Origin: FEB-25 sp963726315
Lineage (GTDB): Bacteria > Chloroflexota > Anaerolineae > Anaerolineales > UBA4823
Direction: 5' to 3'
DNA length: 64,000 bases
NCBI GenBank assembly: GCA_963726315.1
Contig: CAVSBZ010000007.1
Location: 1-64,000 of the forward strand
A program made the position numbers and the translations under genes. Below are positions 1-8,850 of this stretch, piece by piece; position 1 is the first letter of the stretch, and the number at the start of each line of letters is the position of its first letter. The notes beneath the pieces were generated by a model. That model was not told the origin of the DNA. It worked only from the letters and a program-made list of their open reading frames with translations, and made no database searches.

Positions 1-9
1 ACGTTTCAT
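1..9 (-). CDS. start of a gene running off the left edge (3 codons visible)
   Basis: On the minus strand an ATG at 9-7 opens a reading frame (Met-Lys-Arg) that leaves the window at once. A good ribosome binding site, GAGGAG at 23-18, lies 8 bases upstream, which is the main support. It would be the next gene after the frameshifted permease, 194 bases further along, so a second transporter component is plausible. Nothing can be said about the product. Confidence 0.5.
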
Positions 10-203
10 TACCTTTTCTCCTCGTTTTTTTTGTTATTTCTTTCTTCTACGAAAATCAGGGGTTAAAATTACTTTTTTAGGAGTAACTTCGTTAAATGAT
101 GCGAAAATAGTGGTCACATCCTGATAATTGTTTTTTCTCTGTAGATCCTCCTTATTCGATAAATCTGTTCTTTTATGTTTCAACATCAAATGGGAAGCCG
201 AAT

Positions 204-1152
204 TTACCTCTTTGTGGTAGAAACACCGATGAATAGAGCTAAAATCAGAACTATCCCTGAAACGACGTACTGAAGGGGGGCTGAGAATCCGAGCAATGTC
301 ACAAAATTTATCACAAATGTCATCGTCAGCGCTCCTCCGATGGTGCCCAAGACAGAACCTCTGCCCCCACCCAGATAATTTCCTCCGATTACTGCCGCGA
401 TGAGACTATCAAAACTATACCCTGCGGCGATCCACTGATCTGCAAATCCGATATATCCTGCCAGAACAACCGAAGCTAATACTGCAAGCAGGCTACAAAC
501 CACGTAACTTGAAATAATTATTGAATTCTGCTTTCATCCCGGAGAAAACCGTTGCTAAATAGTTGGTTCCAACTGCGATAAGTTTTCTACCGTACACCGT
601 TTTTTCAAAGACAAAATAAGCTATTAATGAAACAATGATAAAAATTATCAATGCATTGGGAATTCCCAATGTTTTATCTCGGCCGAAAATACGAATAAAG
701 TCCGGTATATCACCAGCAGGTTTTATCCCAGCAAAAATCATTCGAATACCCGTGATGATTGTTCCGGTAAATAATGTGGTTAAAAAAGGTTGAACATGGT
801 ATTTAGCTACAATTATTCCATTGGCCAAACCAACGATGATGCCAAATACTATCGCCCCGAATAAACCAATTATTAATCCTGGGGTTCCCAGTTTGTCGTA
901 GCCGAACATAAATATGTAAATACTCATCTGCATGGTTGATGCAACAGAGAGATCTACGCCACCATTCACAATTACAAAAAGCTGCCCAATAGTGAGAATT
1001 CCCAGGGCAGACGCTTGCCGTAACATTGTGAGGAGGTTATTGGGTTGGACAAACCTGGGGTTGTATAATGCTGAGATTAATAATAGAAAAGCTAGAATTA
1101 CGAATACACCATTATGCTTATTTAGCTTGAACCGTTGAAGCAAAGTGGTCAT
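204..1152 (-). pseudogene. ABC transporter permease, RbsC-type, with a frameshift
   Basis: Two consecutive frames together give one sugar-type ABC permease of about 317 residues, the usual family size. The first 219 residues (1152 to 493) contain the N-terminal helices and the FLTTLFTGTI region. The last 99 residues (503 to 204) contain the NYLGGGRGSVLGTIGGAL block typical of RbsC/XylH permeases. The length 949 is 3n+1, and removing one base near 503-510 restores a continuous frame, so this is a one-base insertion (or two-base deletion). The start at 1152 is 6 bases after the stop of the cysteine hydrolase gene, so the two are co-transcribed. Substrate is unknown. It may be a sequencing error or a decaying gene; no ATPase or binding protein of this system is in the window. 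Confidence 0.8.
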
Positions 1153-1158
1153 TATGAA

Positions 1159-1782
1159 CTAGCCGAGAGCCTCGATCATTTTGAGAGTATCTTTCGTATC
1201 ATTTACCCAGCCGAATTTCATCTCGAAATTTTTTAAAAATGCAGCCTGTAAATCAGCCATAAATGAAGTAACTCCATCGGAAACCACGAGAACCTTGAAC
1301 CCTGATCCAAACGCATCGTGTACGGTATCAGCCACACAAATTTGCGTCACAGTCCCGACGATAATGAGCGAGGCGATTCCTTCGCTTAGCAGAATGTCTT
1401 TTAGATTAGTATTCTTGAAAGCTGAGTAGCCATACTTCTCAACGATGTAATCATTCGCTTGAGGATAAATTTCATCAACCACATCTGCGCAATCTCGCTC
1501 GCCATCGATATCGACATAGTATCGTTTTAGACCGCGCCGGCAGGCACCAAATTCTTCAATTTGGGGGCTCCAGTTCCATAACAATGTTTTGCTTGGACCG
1601 GATAAAAATTTTGTATAAATAATCGGGATATTTTTTTGGCGAGCTGTTTCTATGAGTGCGTGGACTTTTGGAAGGGAAGTACGAGCATCTTCAACTTCCA
1701 TTGGTGCACCTTTTCTGACAAAATCATTTTGAAGATCAATGATGAGGAGAGCGGAATTGCGGATGTCAATCATGATATCCAT
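1159..1782 (-). CDS. isochorismatase-family cysteine hydrolase
   Basis: A 207-residue protein of the cysteine hydrolase superfamily, which includes isochorismatase, nicotinamidase and N-carbamoylsarcosine amidase. The catalytic triad is visible: Asp16 in IIDLQNDF, Lys116 in VEKYGYSAF and Cys149 in GTVTQICVAD. The TQIC context just before the nucleophile fits amidases that cleave C-N bonds to release ammonia. An alternative ATG lies three codons in. It sits between a flavoprotein gene upstream (264-base gap) and a permease gene (6-base gap) on the same strand. Substrate cannot be fixed from sequence. Given the nearby methyl-nitrogen and pyrimidine-type genes, an N-carbamoyl amino acid or an amide is a reasonable guess. 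Confidence 0.85.
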   Translation of the reverse strand: MDIMIDIRNSALLIIDLQNDFVRKGAPMEVEDARTSLPKVHALIETARQKNIPIIYTKFLSGPSKTLLWNWSPQIEEFGACRRGLKRYYVDIDGERDCADVVDEIYPQANDYIVEKYGYSAFKNTNLKDILLSEGIASLIIVGTVTQICVADTVHDAFGSGFKVLVVSDGVTSFMADLQAAFLKNFEMKFGWVNDTKDTLKMIEALG

Positions 1783-2046
1783 AAGCTATTTTTATGATAA
1801 GTTTCTTTCGAATAGACAATTCGATTTCCGTGAACGCCTATCAATCAAATTGGCTCGCCATTTATGGCGTATTTCGATTAATTTTAGAATAAAAAAACTC
1901 TTTGGATTTACACACATGCGGCATTGCCGTATGGCATTTGGTATTATCGCACATGTTCAAAAAAAAAGCAAGGGATTAAAAAGAAAATGAGTATATGAAA
2001 TAATAAACCGGTTAGTTCTGAGCTGGGAAGAATACTATTAAATTCA

Positions 2047-4023
2047 TCAGGCGTCGTTATATATATCGCCATTGCGGAATCGGGACCATGCGGTTTCGAA
2101 CCACGAATCACTCTCAGGTATCGGTCGACATGGGATCCATTGATGTTGAATCATGTCCCCCCCTATATACAGGCTTTCCAAGACTTTATTCCTAAATGCA
2201 GTATCTTCGGGCGCAACTCTCCAGTTATTATCCAACTTATCATGTATTTTCAAGCCGTCTGTGACTAATATTACTGAAGATCCTCGGCTTCCAACATTGC
2301 TGTCAAGTGAGAACCTGATCGCATCCAGGTAGACCCCTTGTGAAAGTGCCAATTGCCTGGTTCTAAATGCATACTTCAAATCTTTAAGATTATTGACTCT
2401 ACACCCGGATTGGTTTAGCCTGTTAACCTGCTTCCACGCATGGGTGACTTCACTTTTCAACACCTCAATACTACGAATATGTGACCCGGCACGTGACATT
2501 CGTTCTTGAATTTCCATCACCTCGGATAACCATGGTCTCTCTGCTTTCAGGCATAATTCTGCCCACTCAAGGACACGTTGCATGGAGGTTGCTAAAGCAT
2601 TATTTACCTCAGCTTCATCTACAGTCCATTTTGAGTACCGGTTGGAAATATACTCTGCTGCTCGAAAACCGGCCACCTGTCCCGCATTCAACGCCGACCC
2701 ACCAGGTCGGGTGACCCCATGGGAACCATTAACCTCACCGATAGGAAATAGATGCTTGATGTTCTTGGATTCGTACCAGAGATTTCCCGCCAATCCGCCG
2801 TTATTGTGTTGAGCACAAACAGCCACCTCCAGGGGTTCGTGTAACAAATCTATCTTATGAGTTCGGTAAAGATCAACGGCACCAGGATTTATATGCAAAA
2901 GTCGCTCAATTGGAGTATTTTGCAGTGCACCTGATTTTTCCAAATATGTGCGCGCTTCATCGGGAAGAGTAGAAAAAGTAAAATCTTGGGGATTTGAGCG
3001 GAAATCAAGGTACACCCGACGCCCATTGGTCACCGTTTCAATATAAACCAGGATATCGATGATGGAAGAACCACCAATCGCTTTTCGGGCATCAAAAGGC
3101 CATTGATACCCTTTTAGAAAAATCATCCCATTCATCTCGCCAACAGTTTTGAAGTAGGGACGCAGAAATTCCTGTTCGTTCGATACACCATCAAGATTTC
3201 TACTGATGATTCTCGGTATAACCTGCATATAAGTGCCGGATACATTCCAGCGGAATTTTGTCGAAGCTAAGCCATATTGAGATTCCGGTAAATTTGCAGC
3301 ACAAGCACCAGCCATCAACCCTACACCAATAGCCCCTGATTGGGCAGGAGGATAGACACTTGTTTTGTATAATCCCCCCGGACCACCCACAGCAAAAACG
3401 AGGTTCTCACAAATATATGCCTCGAAATTTCCTTGTTTACTTACCGCAATAAGACCGACTACCCGGGATGGTTTCCCGCCAATGGTTAACAGTTCAACTG
3501 CATATCTTCCTTCTCGGATTTTAATACCCAATCCCTTCACTTGATCGATGAGCCTTAAGCACATCTCTCTTGACGTATAGGGACCAATCGAGGTGGCTCT
3601 TTGGCGTGGGTCATGATCAGTTTTGTACCCAACAAATTGGCCGAATTCGTCTCTTGGGAATGGAACACCCAGGTTTACCAGGTTTATAAAACTGCGAACT
3701 GATAAACTGGATTCAACCAGCGCCAAATCTCCGTGCATTGAGCCGTTGTCAAAATATGTCTGTGCCATTTCTCTAGGGGAATCTGATTCATCTCCGTATA
3801 ATGATAATTTGTAATAAGTCTGTTTATCGCTGCCGGTATTGATTGAAGTACCCATGCGGAGGCCTTCGGTGAGGATGATAAGATCTCTGATTCCATTGAG
3901 ATGAAGTTGAGCGGCAGCGTTCAAACCTGCAGCACCGCTGCCCAAGACGAGTGTATGAACCCTGGTTACCAGGATCTTATTGTCATTCTTCCCGACTACC
4001 AAGTGAAGATACTCTTCTTCCAT
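2047..4023 (-). CDS. FAD-dependent oxidoreductase, SdhA/FrdA/AprA-like
   Basis: A 658-residue soluble flavoprotein. The ADP-binding motif LGSGAAGLNAAAQ is close to the N terminus. The family C-terminal FAD/substrate signature is also seen: NNGGLAGNLWYE, then PIGEVNGSHGVTRPGGSALN. Length and layout match the fumarate reductase / succinate dehydrogenase / adenylylsulfate reductase flavoprotein family. No iron-sulfur or membrane subunit is adjacent, so electron partner and substrate are unknown. I chose ATG 4023 because GAAGGAG sits 8 bases upstream; a GTG at 4056 would add 11 residues but has no clear ribosome binding site. It is the first gene of the minus-strand operon and is divergent from the GntR regulator. 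Confidence 0.8.
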   Translation of the reverse strand: MEEEYLHLVVGKNDNKILVTRVHTLVLGSGAAGLNAAAQLHLNGIRDLIILTEGLRMGTSINTGSDKQTYYKLSLYGDESDSPREMAQTYFDNGSMHGDLALVESSLSVRSFINLVNLGVPFPRDEFGQFVGYKTDHDPRQRATSIGPYTSREMCLRLIDQVKGLGIKIREGRYAVELLTIGGKPSRVVGLIAVSKQGNFEAYICENLVFAVGGPGGLYKTSVYPPAQSGAIGVGLMAGACAANLPESQYGLASTKFRWNVSGTYMQVIPRIISRNLDGVSNEQEFLRPYFKTVGEMNGMIFLKGYQWPFDARKAIGGSSIIDILVYIETVTNGRRVYLDFRSNPQDFTFSTLPDEARTYLEKSGALQNTPIERLLHINPGAVDLYRTHKIDLLHEPLEVAVCAQHNNGGLAGNLWYESKNIKHLFPIGEVNGSHGVTRPGGSALNAGQVAGFRAAEYISNRYSKWTVDEAEVNNALATSMQRVLEWAELCLKAERPWLSEVMEIQERMSRAGSHIRSIEVLKSEVTHAWKQVNRLNQSGCRVNNLKDLKYAFRTRQLALSQGVYLDAIRFSLDSNVGSRGSSVILVTDGLKIHDKLDNNWRVAPEDTAFRNKVLESLYIGGDMIQHQWIPCRPIPESDSWFETAWSRFRNGDIYNDA

Positions 4024-4086
4024 TTTCCGAGCTCCTTCGAACCCCTGACTATTCACCTTATATTTTTTCTTCTTGAATATTTCAAA

Positions 4087-4095
4087 ATTATATCA
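4087..4095 (-). promoter_or_regulatory. extended -10 promoter element for the flavoprotein operon
   Basis: Read on the minus strand the bases are TGATATAAT, an exact TGn-TATAAT extended -10. It lies about 64 bases upstream of the ATG at 4023. No good -35 is visible at 16-18 bases, which extended -10 promoters tolerate. Confidence 0.4.
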
Positions 4096-4345
4096 TTTTG
4101 ATTGTTTCTCTAGATTTGAAGGATTGTTGCAACCATAATCCTTTAGGTTCAAGTCCTTTTTGGGTCATCAGAAATACAGGAATGGTCATGAAAATGCCTC
4201 TATATATGACAAAATTGGGGTATTTGGGTTGCCTGAGTAGCGGTTTACTGCAACCAGGGGGCTCGAACTTTATCAAGAATAGTTTATCTTGGCCAAACTA
4301 ATCAGGCAGGTGTTCCAAAGGCGATTCTTTTGACGCACTTTTTTA

Positions 4346-4354
4346 TGTTATAAT
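4346..4354 (+). promoter_or_regulatory. extended -10 promoter element for the GntR gene
   Basis: TGTTATAAT is an exact TGn-TATAAT extended -10, 71 bases before the GntR start. A TTGACG at 4330-4335 is a good -35 sequence but only 13 bases from the -10, so the extended element probably does the work. Confidence 0.45.
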
Positions 4355-4425
4355 TTAAACGCACATGGCCGCCAAGATACATGTTGGTATTTACTCAATT
4401 TAGTTCTTAAAACAATAAATATCCC

Positions 4426-5184
4426 ATGGAAAAACGAACGGTTGTTCGACGCCAGGCCGTAGTAGAGCAAATCCTCGATATCCTGTCAGAACGCATCAAG
4501 GACAGGACCTATACACCTGATTCCAAGCTGCCTTCAGAAAATTCGTTATGCGAAGAATTTAATGTCAGTCGCATTACCATACGGCGTGCGATGGATATTC
4601 TTGTGTCACGGGGGAATATATATCGAAAGCAGGGTGTTGGTTCTTTTGTAAGCTCGATATCCCAAATTGCTAATCCCATTGTAAATCCGATCTTATTTCA
4701 AGATTTAATTCGAAACCAGGGGTATGAACCTGGCATTCAATTTATTCATGCGCAAATCGTTCCGCTCACCAGCCAATTAGCCTCCAAGTTGGAAATCTGC
4801 ACGGATGAAGAAATTATTGAACTCCAGAAGGTATTTACTGCGGATGGAGAGCCGGTGATCCTGTGCAGCAACATCTTACCGAAATGGGTGCTAAAGGGCA
4901 CGTTGTTTCAGGAAGTACTCCGTCTGCCGTCCATGACCGAGCCGATTTTTGATTTTCTGGAAAATGAATGTGGGGAACCATTAGCCTTTTATATTTCTAC
5001 ACTTCGATTGGACGAAATGAACAGCTGCTCAATCAAGTTGAAGGATTTTTCACATAACACACCTGCTTTGGTGATCGACGAAGTGGGATACAACTATCAA
5101 GAAAAACCAATCATGTTATCGGTTCATTTTTATCCCGGTAATCATATGAAATTTGAGCTCATCAGGCGCAGAAACACTTTTTAA
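4426..5184 (+). CDS. GntR-family transcriptional regulator (HutC/UTRA type)
   Basis: A 252-residue regulator. Residues about 10-78 form the winged helix GntR domain, with KLPSENSLCEEFNVSRITIRR and the wing ending YRKQGVGSFV. The rest is a UTRA-type ligand domain, which in this family binds small catabolic substrates and relieves repression. It is 60 bases upstream of the methyltransferase operon on the same strand and divergent from the flavoprotein operon, so it is the natural local regulator of both. Which ligand it senses is not visible; it should be the substrate or a product of the demethylation system. Confidence 0.9.
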   Translation: MEKRTVVRRQAVVEQILDILSERIKDRTYTPDSKLPSENSLCEEFNVSRITIRRAMDILVSRGNIYRKQGVGSFVSSISQIANPIVNPILFQDLIRNQGYEPGIQFIHAQIVPLTSQLASKLEICTDEEIIELQKVFTADGEPVILCSNILPKWVLKGTLFQEVLRLPSMTEPIFDFLENECGEPLAFYISTLRLDEMNSCSIKLKDFSHNTPALVIDEVGYNYQEKPIMLSVHFYPGNHMKFELIRRRNTF

Positions 5185-5244
5185 AAATGCAAATCATACT
5201 TGCCGAACTAAATCCCTCGCTGAAGAAGATAAAAGGAGAATACT

Positions 5245-5919
5245 TTGAACGCCCCAAATGGTTTACAAAAAGAATTCGTGGCAAAGCTGTTGGAGGAGAA
5301 CAATACCGATTTAATCATCGACTGGACGAAAGAAATGCTTAAAAAAGGAGTTTTGCCCCTTACCTTCTTTGATGATGTCTTCACCCCAGGGATGGCAGAA
5401 ATTGGAGATAAATTTTCGCGCCTGGATATTTTCCTGCCCGAATTAATGGATGCAGCAGAAAAGGCAAAAGCAATCAGTGATCAAGTACTGGCACCTTTGT
5501 TGGCTCAAAACACAGCTTCAAACAGCCTCAATAGAGGAAAGGTGATCATTGCTTCGGTAAAAGGTGACTTGCACGACATTGGAAAGAATATGGTTTCTCT
5601 GATGTTACAAGTCAATGGCTTCGAAGTAATAGACATGGGTGTTAACGTCCCCCCTAGAGATATTATCGACCGAGCCAGGGATCAAGAGGTCGATATTGTA
5701 GGTCTCTCATCCTTGATGACAACCTCCATGCCCTACATGAAAGAAGTAGTCGAGTTACGCGAAGGGTTTGGTCTAAAGAACAAGTTTGCAATCATTGTTG
5801 GTGGCGCTCCAATCACGAAGGGGTATTCCGAGGCAATCGGTGCAGATGCATTTGGACAGGACGCGGTAGAAGCGGTACAAAAATGCTTATTGCTTCTCGA
5901 TCGCCCTGTCGTGTCGTAG
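5245..5919 (+). CDS. corrinoid (B12-binding) methyl-carrier protein 1, MtmC-like
   Basis: A 224-residue two-domain protein of the MtmC/MtbC/MttC family. The N-terminal helical cap domain (about 10-90) precedes a cobalamin-binding Rossmann domain. The DxHxxG motif is intact (GDLHDIG, lower cobalt ligand His110), and the downstream SSLMTT segment and GGAPIT turn are typical. It would accept the methyl group from the adjacent MtmB-family proteins as methyl-Co(III). It starts at TTG 5245, with AAAGGAG 6 bases upstream. The MtmB1 gene begins 18 bases after its stop. The Co(I) state needs reductive activation, usually by RamA, and no RamA is present here. Confidence 0.92.
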   Translation: MNAPNGLQKEFVAKLLEENNTDLIIDWTKEMLKKGVLPLTFFDDVFTPGMAEIGDKFSRLDIFLPELMDAAEKAKAISDQVLAPLLAQNTASNSLNRGKVIIASVKGDLHDIGKNMVSLMLQVNGFEVIDMGVNVPPRDIIDRARDQEVDIVGLSSLMTTSMPYMKEVVELREGFGLKNKFAIIVGGAPITKGYSEAIGADAFGQDAVEAVQKCLLLLDRPVVS

Positions 5920-5937
5920 ATGGAGTAGGAGAATATC

Positions 5938-7329
5938 ATGAAACACCGCTCTCGCTTGGTTGAGGTACTTCACCGGGCTGAAACAGGCCCAATCGTGGAA
6001 GAGGCAGATTTTGAGCGTAAGCTGGTTGCGCCAACAATCAAAAGCTTGTTGAAGAAGTACGATATTAAATACAACAGGTCAGTTTTCGTACCATCCGATG
6101 ACGATTTAGCCGATCGTGTTTTTCTCGCTGGTCTCGATCTCGCCACAGAGGTTGGTATGTTCTGCCAGAGCACCAGCCGGAGAATTGTGTGGACTCAGAG
6201 CGAGCTGGAAGAAGGGCTACGCTTTTGCCCAAGTGAGGTTACTTTAGGCGCCGGTAACGACGCGGTAACGGCTAGAGCACGTAGACCTGATGATGATGCC
6301 CGGGTGATTGTGGCTGGGGGAGCTTACGGCACTCCCGTCCCGGAATACATGTATATTCCTATGAGTTTGAGCTATCTCAAAGAACCCGTAATTGAGCTGA
6401 TTGATAACCCTTCATTAGAAACTGTTTATGGTTACCCGATAAAAGCTGGCTCTCCTTGGGAAGTGCTATCAGCCCGTCGAGAAGCAGAACTCGCAATCCA
6501 GGCGGCCAACATCGCCGGGCGTCCTGGGATCAGTCTGGGATGCGTGGAATTATCCCCAACTGCCCTGGGTGGATTGGCAGGCGCGTCTTGGGGTGGATAT
6601 CGCCCGACTGATTGGCACCACGCGCCTATCTTGAGCGAGTTGAAGACCAACTACGATATGCTTTCGATCGTCACCCATGTCACCCGGATTGGTGGTGTGC
6701 TGGAGGCATACTATAACCCGATCTACGGTGGATTTGTAGGCGGGGCAGAAGGGGTTGCCGTGGCAATTGCTGGAGGGTTGATCTTGTTGAACCAAACCCA
6801 TATGGGTGACACTCTGAACACCCGACCTAACCATCCGTTTTATAACTGTGATACCACCCCTGAGCTGATCTGGGCGATCAGCCTTGGGATCCAAGCCCTT
6901 TCAAGAAATACGAACCTTGTGCTGGATACATTGGCTGGTCCTGCGGGCGGTCCGGGGACAAAAACGATGCTGTATGAGAATGCGGCTTTTGTGATTGCCA
7001 CCACGGTCTCCGGGCAGTCGATCATGACTTCATGCCACTCGGCAGCCGGAGGTGCCACTCCGAAACATGCCAGCGGCCTGGATTCAAAGATCTGTGGTGA
7101 AGTTACCCACGCCGTAAGAGGAATGAGCCGGGAACATGCTAATGAATTGCTAAAGCAGATTGTCCCACTTTATATCAGCGAATTGGACAAAAAACCAATA
7201 GGGAAACCCTTTGATGAAGTATATGACCTCGAAAAGATTGAGCCAACGGCTGAATGGCAGGGGATGTACGATGAGGTTCGCCATGATCTGATCAAAAAGG
7301 GCTTGCCGCTTGATCGGTTGAAATACTAA
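5938..7329 (+). CDS. MtmB-family methyltransferase lacking pyrrolysine, copy 1
   Basis: A 463-residue protein that aligns over its whole length with archaeal monomethylamine methyltransferase MtmB (about 458 residues). Shared blocks recalled from the family include the N-terminal PSDDDLADRVFLAGLD, GAGNDAV, the AGRPG segment, PIYGGFVGGAEG, GPGTKTMLYE, ICGEV and the C-terminal IEPTAEWQGMYDEVR. Pyrrolysine in MtmB follows AGRPGMGV; here the matching residue is Gly201 (codon GGA at 6538-6540) in AGRPGISLGCVE. The frame has no internal stop. MtmB transfers a methyl group from an amine to its corrinoid partner. Without pyrrolysine the substrate and amine activation must differ, as in pyrrolysine-free MttB homologues. 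RBS AGGAG precedes the ATG. Confidence 0.88.
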   Translation: MKHRSRLVEVLHRAETGPIVEEADFERKLVAPTIKSLLKKYDIKYNRSVFVPSDDDLADRVFLAGLDLATEVGMFCQSTSRRIVWTQSELEEGLRFCPSEVTLGAGNDAVTARARRPDDDARVIVAGGAYGTPVPEYMYIPMSLSYLKEPVIELIDNPSLETVYGYPIKAGSPWEVLSARREAELAIQAANIAGRPGISLGCVELSPTALGGLAGASWGGYRPTDWHHAPILSELKTNYDMLSIVTHVTRIGGVLEAYYNPIYGGFVGGAEGVAVAIAGGLILLNQTHMGDTLNTRPNHPFYNCDTTPELIWAISLGIQALSRNTNLVLDTLAGPAGGPGTKTMLYENAAFVIATTVSGQSIMTSCHSAAGGATPKHASGLDSKICGEVTHAVRGMSREHANELLKQIVPLYISELDKKPIGKPFDEVYDLEKIEPTAEWQGMYDEVRHDLIKKGLPLDRLKY

Positions 7330-7362
7330 AATAATCCGTTTAGGATTGCAGAGGAGAATATT

Positions 7363-8820
7363 GTGCCAAGACATCGCTCTCGTATACTTGAGGTACTCCA
7401 TCGGGCTGAGGTTGGACCGATCATCGAAGAAACAGAGTTTGAACGCCATTTGGTGGCTCCTGCAATAAAACGCACTATCCAAAAATATGGGCTCAAGATG
7501 GATAGGAATAACCCGGTCCCCAGTGATAATGACCTCGCTGACCGTGTATTCCAGGCCGGCCTTGAGCTTTCGGTAGAGATTGGCATGTTCTGCCAATCCA
7601 CCAGCCGGCGTATCACCTTTACTCACGCCGAGCTCGAAGAGGGCATCAGGTTCTGTCCTGGAGAAACGATCATGGGCGCAGGGAATGATGCAGTAATCTG
7701 TCGGGCGCGTGTCCCAGAAGATACATCCCCTCCAGTCATCATTGGTGGAGCGTATGGAGTGCCTTTTCCGGAAAACTTGTTTGTACCTGTCATGCTTAGT
7801 TTTGCTAAGGAAAGCGTTATCGACGTCATCGAAAACGCCACTCTGGAAACGGTCTACGGGCATCCCATTAAGGCCGGTTCACCCTGGGAGGTGCTCGGCG
7901 GGTGGCGGGAGGCAGAATTATCGATGGAAGTGATTAACCGGGCAGGTCGACCTGGCCTGTGCATAGGATGTGTTGAAACTTCACCTACTGCCCTGGCTCA
8001 GCTTTCTGCAGCCTCCTGGGGAGGCTTCCGCACCACCGATTGGCATCATGTTGCCACAATCAGTGAATTCAAAACCAACTATGATCTTCTTTCCAAGGTG
8101 GCGCATATCACCCGCATCGGTGGGGTAATGGAGTGCTACTACAACCCCATTTACGGCGGATACGTCGGAGGTGCTGAAGGAGTGGCAGTAGCGATTGTGG
8201 CTGCGTTAGTCCTTTTGAATCAAATCGACATGGCCGATACCATCGCTACCCGCCCCAACCATCCTTTCTTAGGCTGTGATACGACCCCCGAATTACTTTG
8301 GGCAATGAGTGTTGCTCTCCAGGGTTTATCGCGGAACACTAACCTTCTTGTTGGGGCATTAACTGGCCCGGCAGGTGGCCCAGGGACCAAAACGATGCTC
8401 TATGAAAATGCTGCATTTACGATTGCAACCACAGTCTCGGGTCAATCGATGATTGAAGCCAGCCATTCAGCGGGTGGAAATGTTCCCAGGCATGTGAGCG
8501 GTTTGGATGCAAAGATCTGTGGTGAAGTGGCGTATGCAGTGCGGGGCATGACCCGTGAACATGCCAATGATTTAGTAAAGCGTTTGATAGCAATATATGA
8601 ACCGCAACTGACTACCCAACCCATCGGAAAACCGTTTGAGCAAGTATATGATATTGATACCATTCAACCAACCTCAGAGTGGCAAGGGATGTACGATGAG
8701 GTACGCAACGAATTAATAAAGATGGGTCTACCATTGGATCGTTTGGTGAAAGAACCGGTTCGAGGAAAGGAGTTGCATGAGAAAAGAGAAATGAATCCGG
8801 AAGCCCTTTCAATAGAATAG
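7363..8820 (+). CDS. MtmB-family methyltransferase lacking pyrrolysine, copy 2
   Basis: A 485-residue tandem paralogue of copy 1, by eye roughly two thirds identical over the shared 460 residues, with a charged C-terminal tail of about 20 extra residues. The pyrrolysine position is Gly202 (GGA at 7966-7968) in AGRPGLCIGCVE. The same conserved blocks are present, including PIYGGYVGGAEG, GPGTKTMLYE and ICGEVAYAVRG. It starts at GTG 7363 with GAGGAG 6 bases upstream, 33 bases after copy 1. It probably shares corrinoid protein 1 with copy 1; the two may form a heteromer or split two related substrates. Confidence 0.88.
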   Translation: MPRHRSRILEVLHRAEVGPIIEETEFERHLVAPAIKRTIQKYGLKMDRNNPVPSDNDLADRVFQAGLELSVEIGMFCQSTSRRITFTHAELEEGIRFCPGETIMGAGNDAVICRARVPEDTSPPVIIGGAYGVPFPENLFVPVMLSFAKESVIDVIENATLETVYGHPIKAGSPWEVLGGWREAELSMEVINRAGRPGLCIGCVETSPTALAQLSAASWGGFRTTDWHHVATISEFKTNYDLLSKVAHITRIGGVMECYYNPIYGGYVGGAEGVAVAIVAALVLLNQIDMADTIATRPNHPFLGCDTTPELLWAMSVALQGLSRNTNLLVGALTGPAGGPGTKTMLYENAAFTIATTVSGQSMIEASHSAGGNVPRHVSGLDAKICGEVAYAVRGMTREHANDLVKRLIAIYEPQLTTQPIGKPFEQVYDIDTIQPTSEWQGMYDEVRNELIKMGLPLDRLVKEPVRGKELHEKREMNPEALSIE

Positions 8821-8850
8821 TTCAAACAATAATAGTGAGAGGAGAAGCAA

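Larger units (their letters stand above)
4024..4425. other. divergent intergenic region between flavoprotein and GntR genes
   Basis: About 400 bases separate two divergent starts. It contains an extended -10 element for each direction (4087-4095 minus, 4346-4354 plus). An 8-base GTATTTAC at 4387-4394, just after the expected plus-strand transcript start, resembles the GT-n-TA-n-AC half-palindromes recognised by HutC-type GntR regulators, but imperfectly. The middle part (about 4098-4300) is open in both directions without ribosome binding sites, and I see no gene in it. Confidence 0.5.

Noticed and set aside
1739..1990. 83-codon plus-strand frame in the gap before the flavoprotein gene
   Set aside because: Overlaps the start of the cysteine hydrolase gene on the other strand, lacks a ribosome binding site and has no family-like features.
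4098..4301. tRNA-like sequence (GGTTCAAGTCC and, on the other strand, GTTCGAGCCCCC)
   Set aside because: T-loop-like strings are present, but flanking stems do not pair and no acceptor, D or anticodon arms can be folded around them.
7150..7863. 237-codon open frame on the minus strand across the MtmB copies 1 and 2 junction
   Set aside because: It is antisense to two well-supported genes, has no ribosome binding site and no recognisable domain.
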